Part shown: positions 6,575 to 8,898 of the stretch, one piece after another
Layout of the letters: each line of letters begins with the position of its first letter
How positions within the stretch are numbered: position 1 is the stretch's first letter
DNA from: Archaeoglobaceae archaeon
Lineage (GTDB): Archaea; Halobacteriota; Archaeoglobi; Archaeoglobales; Archaeoglobaceae
Reading direction: 5' to 3'
Length of the DNA: 8,898 nucleotides
NCBI GenBank assembly: GCA_025059545.1
Contig: JANXDJ010000057.1
Coordinates: 1-8,898 of the forward strand
Notes under the pieces: model-generated
Database searches by the model: none
What the model saw: the letters and a program-made list of their open reading frames with translations, nothing else
Told to the model about the DNA's origin: nothing
Position numbers and translations under genes: made by a program

Positions 6575-7188
6575 AACCTATACCTTTTGCCAGCGTCTAC
6601 TTCGCCATTGAACGCTACTTTTGGCATCATCATCTTTCCAACTGCTGATACCATGAGGATCTTTGTCAAGTCTCCCGGAATAAACGGAATCGCTCCCATC
6701 ATAAGAAGTTCAAAGAACCCAGTGTTTGGAAACATCCAACTAAGCCAAAGAAGTCCTAAGCCATAGATGATCACGAAGTTGGCGAACATAAGGATTGGGA
6801 GAAGCGTCAAGAAGTATCTGGCTCCAATGTATCTGTCTACGAGGTGTCCAACAAGGAATGCTGCGATGATGAAGCCAAACAAATAGCCTAAGGTTGGTCC
6901 TGAAAGTATAGCTATGCCTCCCTTAAAACCTGCAAACCAAGGAATTCCTGCAAAGCCTAAGGAAACGTATAATACCTGACTGATACCTCCCCAATGTTTT
7001 CCAAGCACTAATGCGCTAAGAAAGACTGCAAACGTTTGCATCGTTATTGGAACTGGCGTCCATGGCAGATAAAGTCGAATCTGTGCACAAAGTCCAGTAA
7101 ATGCTGCAAAAGCTAATGCTAAAAGTATCTTCTGCTCAAATTCCGCCTCGTATCTCCATCTGAAGAACCTATACCTGACAAAATCCAT
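6568..7188 (-). CDS. bioY: BioY, biotin ECF transporter S component
   Basis: BioY is the membrane substrate-capture protein for biotin uptake. 206 residues, the usual size, with about six hydrophobic membrane segments (about 21-40, 50-64, 72-88, 98-117, 125-149, 160-185). Family signatures are visible: LPWTPVPITMQTFAVFLSA (41-59), GPTLGYLFGF (97-106) and IPGDLTKI (170-177). The N-terminus RYRFFRWRYE is strongly basic, which fits a cytoplasmic end. No EcfA ATPase or EcfT gene is in the window, so it either works alone, as reported for some BioY proteins, or uses a module encoded elsewhere. The ATG at 7188 has no Shine-Dalgarno but lies about 26 nt from the centre of a TATA box, so the mRNA is probably leaderless. 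It could also be reached from the upstream hydrolase gene, 36 bases away. Confidence 0.92.
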   Translation of the reverse strand: MDFVRYRFFRWRYEAEFEQKILLALAFAAFTGLCAQIRLYLPWTPVPITMQTFAVFLSALVLGKHWGGISQVLYVSLGFAGIPWFAGFKGGIAILSGPTLGYLFGFIIAAFLVGHLVDRYIGARYFLTLLPILMFANFVIIYGLGLLWLSWMFPNTGFFELLMMGAIPFIPGDLTKILMVSAVGKMMMPKVAFNGEVDAGKRYRLF

Positions 7189-7209
7189 GCGTGAAAAATT
7201 GGGGAGTTG

Positions 7210-7221
7210 AATATAAATTTT
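7210..7221 (-). promoter_or_regulatory. TATA box of bioY
   Basis: AAAATTTATATT on the minus strand has its near edge 22 bases before the bioY ATG. The identical 12 bases occur at the same distance before the hydrolase gene (8031-8042). The position implies a start of transcription at or within a base or two of the ATG. Confidence 0.6.
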
Positions 7222-7224
7222 ATG

Positions 7225-8010
7225 TTAAGAGAATTCCTGACCTTCGATACTCGGTTCGTGCCCCGGAAGAATTCTGCTCCGCCTTACAAGGCTTAGTGCC
7301 TTGAAACAGCTATCAAACCATTCGCTTAAGTCCACATGCAGTCCCGGTGGGACAAAGGGCAGATTAGATCCTATAGAAACCTTTTGCCCGCTCTCATCTT
7401 CGAACTCTATTGGAACTTTTGGTGGACGAAGGTTTATATAGGAGTAGAAGTGATCTCCAGAGATCAGATAATTCCCACTCTGAGCTTCAACAAGAACTCC
7501 CTGCAAGCCCTTAGTGTGTCCCGGTAGTAGGATTAGATTTATGCCTTTTTCGATCTCAACGTCTCCATTCACAAGGCATAGATCCATTTCCTCAAGTGGT
7601 TCAAAAAGATCTCTTTCGTAAATTTCTCGATAGTGCATTGGTGGGTTCATTGCGGACTCCCACTCCCTTTTCTGCACGAAGATTCTCGCATCGCTAAAAA
7701 GCTTCGCATTGGCGACATGATCAAAATGGAGGTGTGTGATTACCAAAGTTTCCACTTCCTCGGGTTTTATGTTCGCGCTGGATAAAGCATCCCTTAGACC
7801 TTTTTCACCTCCATCTTTGCAAGGGAATCCGTGGACTAAACCATTCTTCGGTTCTGAAACACCTGCATCAACTAAAATTTTTTTATCGCCACCCTCTATC
7901 AGCCAAACATAAACTGGTCCAGAGACTAAAAAGCGCATGTCGCCAAGCATGGCAACAGCACCCAGAGGGACGCTAATCTCAGCCTGCTTCAAAGGCTTAA
8001 TACGGAACAT
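7225..8010 (-). CDS. Metallo-beta-lactamase-fold hydrolase, lactonase-like
   Basis: 261-residue binuclear metal hydrolase of the MBL superfamily, most like the N-acyl-homoserine lactonase (AiiA/AttM) branch. The metal-ligand set is complete: THLHFDH (His 93, 95, Asp 97, His 98), His 165 in LPGHTKG, Asp 186 in SGDH, and His 251 in LPGHEPS. The N-terminal WLIEGGDKKILVDAGV strand-turn is typical. No signal peptide or membrane segment; cytosolic. The substrate cannot be told from sequence; lactones, other esters or thioesters are possible, and few archaeal members are characterised. The ATG at 8010 lies 21 bases from a TATA box that is identical to the bioY box, so a leaderless mRNA is likely. 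A perfect palindrome spans the start codon and a second inverted repeat brackets the TATA box, suggesting tight control. It is divergent from the 67-residue protein gene. Confidence 0.88.
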   Translation of the reverse strand: MFRIKPLKQAEISVPLGAVAMLGDMRFLVSGPVYVWLIEGGDKKILVDAGVSEPKNGLVHGFPCKDGGEKGLRDALSSANIKPEEVETLVITHLHFDHVANAKLFSDARIFVQKREWESAMNPPMHYREIYERDLFEPLEEMDLCLVNGDVEIEKGINLILLPGHTKGLQGVLVEAQSGNYLISGDHFYSYINLRPPKVPIEFEDESGQKVSIGSNLPFVPPGLHVDLSEWFDSCFKALSLVRRSRILPGHEPSIEGQEFS

Positions 8011-8021
8011 AGCCTATGTTC
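8005..8021. promoter_or_regulatory. Perfect 17-bp palindrome over the hydrolase start codon (candidate operator)
   Basis: GAACATAG-C-CTATGTTC: two 8-base arms, perfectly complementary around one central base. It covers the ATG (8010-8008) and the inferred transcription start of the leaderless hydrolase mRNA, so a bound dimeric regulator would block polymerase. By composition alone less than one such palindrome is expected in a window of this size, and this one lies exactly at a promoter. Confidence 0.55.
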
Positions 8022-8022
8022 A

Positions 8023-8053
8023 CCATGATCAATATAAATTTTCTCGATCATGG
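8023..8053. promoter_or_regulatory. Inverted repeat bracketing the hydrolase TATA box (candidate operator)
   Basis: CCATGATC (8023-8030) and GATCATGG (8046-8053) are perfect inverted arms separated by 15 bases. That spacer contains the whole AATATAAATTTT box (8031-8042). Arm centres are 23 bp apart, about two helical turns, so both arms face the same side of DNA, as a dimeric regulator needs. It starts one base after the 17-bp palindrome. Confidence 0.5.
8031..8042 (-). promoter_or_regulatory. TATA box of the hydrolase gene
   Basis: AAAATTTATATT on the minus strand, near edge 21 bases before the ATG at 8010, the same 12 bases and spacing as the bioY promoter. Confidence 0.6.
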
Positions 8054-8073
8054 CATTTATTAGTTCGTAAAGA

Positions 8074-8083
8074 TTATATAATA
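8074..8083 (+). promoter_or_regulatory. TATA box of the 67-residue protein gene
   Basis: TTATATAATA centred near 8078 is 34 bases before the ATG at 8112, about the same distance as the pan box to its ATG. It would give a leader of about 8-12 bases with the GGTGA ribosome site near its very 5' end. A TTTATTAG stretch near 8056 is an alternative that gives a longer leader. Confidence 0.45.
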
Positions 8084-8101
8084 AAAAATCACTTTATCTT
8101 T

Positions 8102-8106
8102 GGTGA
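8102..8106 (+). promoter_or_regulatory. Ribosome binding site of the 67-residue protein (GGTGA)
   Basis: GGTGA ends 5 nt before the ATG at 8112, exactly the spacing seen for hemB. This is the main support that the short reading frame is translated. Confidence 0.65.
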
Positions 8107-8111
8107 TGTGA

Positions 8112-8315
8112 ATGGTGAGCACGTTACTTCAAATGTTGAAGGTTGGAGCAGAAACCGCTCTAAAGGAATATGAGGATCCATTGAAGCATTTGATAAAGGC
8201 AAACATAGAGATTCTGAAAGCTGTCCATTCTTTTACAGGTATCTTGGTCAACAATTTAGAGAAGATGGTTGAAGAAGAGAAAGAACCGAAGAGAGAAAAA
8301 CTAAAGGTTGAATAA
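8112..8315 (+). CDS. Small helical protein of unknown function (67 aa)
   Basis: I do not recognise this protein. It is 67 residues, without Cys, and appears to be all helix. A first amphipathic part (MVSTLLQMLKVGAETALKEY) is followed by DPLKHLIKANIEILKAVHSF, an uncharged TGILVNNL patch, and a highly charged tail (residues 52-67) of Glu and Lys. The hydrophobic spacing fits a helical hairpin or oligomer; there is no signal peptide or clear membrane span. Support for it being real: a TATA box, a well-spaced GGTGA site, its own T-rich terminator, and position in a divergent promoter region with the hydrolase. No DNA-binding motif is evident, so I would not call it the regulator of the neighbouring palindromes without evidence. 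Codon use looks like that of its neighbours. Confidence 0.7.
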   Translation: MVSTLLQMLKVGAETALKEYEDPLKHLIKANIEILKAVHSFTGILVNNLEKMVEEEKEPKREKLKVE

Positions 8316-8330
8316 TTTTTAAATTTTTTA
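8316..8330 (+). terminator. T-rich terminator after the 67-residue protein gene
   Basis: Immediately after the TAA stop come runs of five T (8316-8320) and six T (8324-8329), a typical hairpin-free archaeal terminator. It separates this gene from the CARF gene. Between here and 8432 I see no gene or RNA. Confidence 0.5.
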
Positions 8331-8432
8331 GCCGTAGCTTCTCTTATTTGGGATTTTGGAAAGTTATCGCAACCAGAAATATACATTTCCCTTAAAAATT
8401 GGTTTTCCATTTACATTCCCATACCAAAACTA

Positions 8433-8460
8433 TTTTGTTCTGACCAACAATTGAACAAAA
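8433..8460. promoter_or_regulatory. 8+8 bp inverted repeat upstream of the CARF-gene TATA box (candidate operator)
   Basis: TTTTGTTC (8433-8440) and GAACAAAA (8453-8460) are perfect inverted arms with a 12-base spacer. The right arm abuts the region where TFB would contact the BRE, next to the TATA-like TTTAAGTA. Such sites upstream of the box often bind activators or autoregulators; Csa3-type CARF regulators are known to bind promoters, but binding here is inference. Confidence 0.5.
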
Positions 8461-8462
8461 AA

Positions 8463-8470
8463 TTTAAGTA
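8463..8470 (+). promoter_or_regulatory. TATA box of the CARF-domain gene
   Basis: TTTAAGTA, preceded by an A-rich BRE-like run, is centred about 26 bases before the GTG at 8492. There is no Shine-Dalgarno before that GTG, so the mRNA is probably leaderless. Confidence 0.5.
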
Positions 8471-8491
8471 TAGTAAGAGACATCAACTATT

Positions 8492-8898
8492 GTGATAACG
8501 CAACTCGTATTTGTAGGGCACCATAAAGAGAGGCTTTTAGAGTCCATAAAGGCACTCAGAGAGCTTTCGATTTCAAAAATAATCCTTTTCATTGGAGAAG
8601 AAGAATTGCCGGGAGAGAAAAAGGTGAGAAAGATTGCTGAAGAGTTGAAAAAGGAGCTAAGAGCGATTTGGGATGTTGAAATTGAAAAGATTGACAAGAA
8701 GAATGTTATAAAAGCGGTAATGCGGTTGCTTGAGATAATAAGAAATGAGAGAGCAAAGGGAAATGAAGTCGTGATCAACGCCTCCGGCTCATTGCGAACC
8801 TTGGCAATCGCGGGCTATATCGCTTCATGCGTGGCAAATTCGAGGATCTTCACCTCTATTCCAAGATATGATGAAAAGGAGGAAGAGATTGGAATTGA
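8492..8898 (+). CDS. CARF-domain protein, Csa3/DUF6293 (HFX_2341)-like regulator, N-terminal part
   Basis: 135 codons are visible and the frame is still open at the right edge, so the protein is truncated by the window, not broken. Read from GTG it begins MITQLVFVGHHKERLLESIK, then a beta strand ISKIILFIG, a Lys/Glu-rich helix, a second strand WDVEIEKIDKKN, a helix, and the CARF-type strand-turn-helix NEVVINASGSLRTLAIAGYI (about 92-111). This is the site where CARF domains bind cyclic oligoadenylates or related ligands. The pattern fits the N-terminal half of Csa3 and the archaeal DUF6293/HFX_2341 transcriptional regulators, which carry a winged HTH at the C-terminus; that part would lie beyond the window. 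No CRISPR array or cas gene is visible. The start is supported by a TATA box at -26. The CARF fold is fairly sure; the subfamily less so. Confidence 0.75.
   Translation, partial: MITQLVFVGHHKERLLESIKALRELSISKIILFIGEEELPGEKKVRKIAEELKKELRAIWDVEIEKIDKKNVIKAVMRLLEIIRNERAKGNEVVINASGSLRTLAIAGYIASCVANSRIFTSIPRYDEKEEEIGI

Noticed and set aside
8106..8111. Start-stop mini-frame ATG-TGA directly before the ATG of the 67-residue gene
   Set aside because: The ATG overlaps the GGTGA ribosome site, so initiation there is unlikely; probably a by-product of the SD sequence.
7937..8173. 78-codon plus-strand frame crossing the hydrolase promoter
   Set aside because: Overlaps the hydrolase N-terminus, promoter and small gene; no RBS and no recognisable sequence.
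8129..8410. 93-codon minus-strand frame opposite the small gene
   Set aside because: Ser/Phe-rich translation typical of antisense to Lys/Glu-rich coding; the plus-strand frame has TATA box, RBS and terminator.
8331..8432. Possible small RNA or gene between the small gene and the CARF operator
   Set aside because: A/T-rich with no stable stem, no promoter of its own and no credible frame; I see nothing there.
8433..8460. The inverted repeat as a CRISPR repeat or transposon end
   Set aside because: Only one copy, no spacers and no flanking duplication; it lies at a promoter, so an operator is the simpler reading.
8464..8778. 104-codon minus-strand frame opposite the CARF gene
   Set aside because: Low-complexity Ile/Ser/Phe translation, antisense to a recognisable domain, and no start signals.

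Overview
The window looks like a chromosomal housekeeping stretch from a hyperthermophilic euryarchaeon, most plausibly of the Archaeoglobales (Archaeoglobus, Ferroglobus or Geoglobus). The reasons are the archaeal gene content (PAN proteasome ATPase, zinc-ribbon MBF1, archaeal TruD, zinc-type HemB), Lys/Glu/Ile-rich proteins, about 42% GC, very tight packing, GGTGATC-type ribosome binding sites and archaeal TATA boxes about 20-36 nt before start codons. From memory, unchecked, pan-hemA-hemB is also adjacent in Archaeoglobus fulgidus.

Layout, left to right. (1) The N-terminal 132 residues of the tRNA pseudouridine synthase TruD leave the left edge on the minus strand. Facing away from it is an HD-domain phosphohydrolase of the SAMHD1/dGTPase-like type; one TTTAAA box lies between them. 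(2) A minus-strand operon MBF1 - CutA - nucleotidyltransferase ends tail-to-tail against the HD gene, with overlapping stop codons. (3) Divergent from MBF1 runs a plus-strand cluster pan - hemA - hemB, joining the proteasome-activating ATPase to the first two steps of tetrapyrrole synthesis (Glu-tRNA to glutamate semialdehyde, and ALA to porphobilinogen). hemB starts 80 bases inside hemA. An A/T-palindromic terminator follows hemB. (4) On the minus strand come bioY (biotin ECF transporter S component) and a lactonase-like metallo-beta-lactamase-fold hydrolase, each with the same 12-base TATA element at the same distance from its ATG. (5) Divergent from the hydrolase is a 67-residue protein of unknown function. 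The hydrolase promoter carries a perfect 17-bp palindrome over its start codon and a second inverted repeat around its TATA box. (6) At the right edge a GTG-started gene enters the plus strand. It encodes a CARF-fold N-terminal domain like those of Csa3/DUF6293 (HFX_2341-type) regulators, and its promoter carries an 8+8 bp inverted repeat directly upstream of the TATA box.

Most genes are ordinary. The parts worth attention are on the right: the CARF regulator with its candidate operator, the orphan 67-residue protein, and the unusual double-palindrome control region of the hydrolase. Also notable are the Phe-for-Tyr change in the PAN C-terminal tail and the long hemA/hemB overlap. I saw no tRNA, rRNA, CRISPR array, insertion sequence or transposase gene, and no gene-free stretch longer than 300 bases (the longest is 8316-8491). 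I could not run any search, so family assignments rest on recognised motifs.
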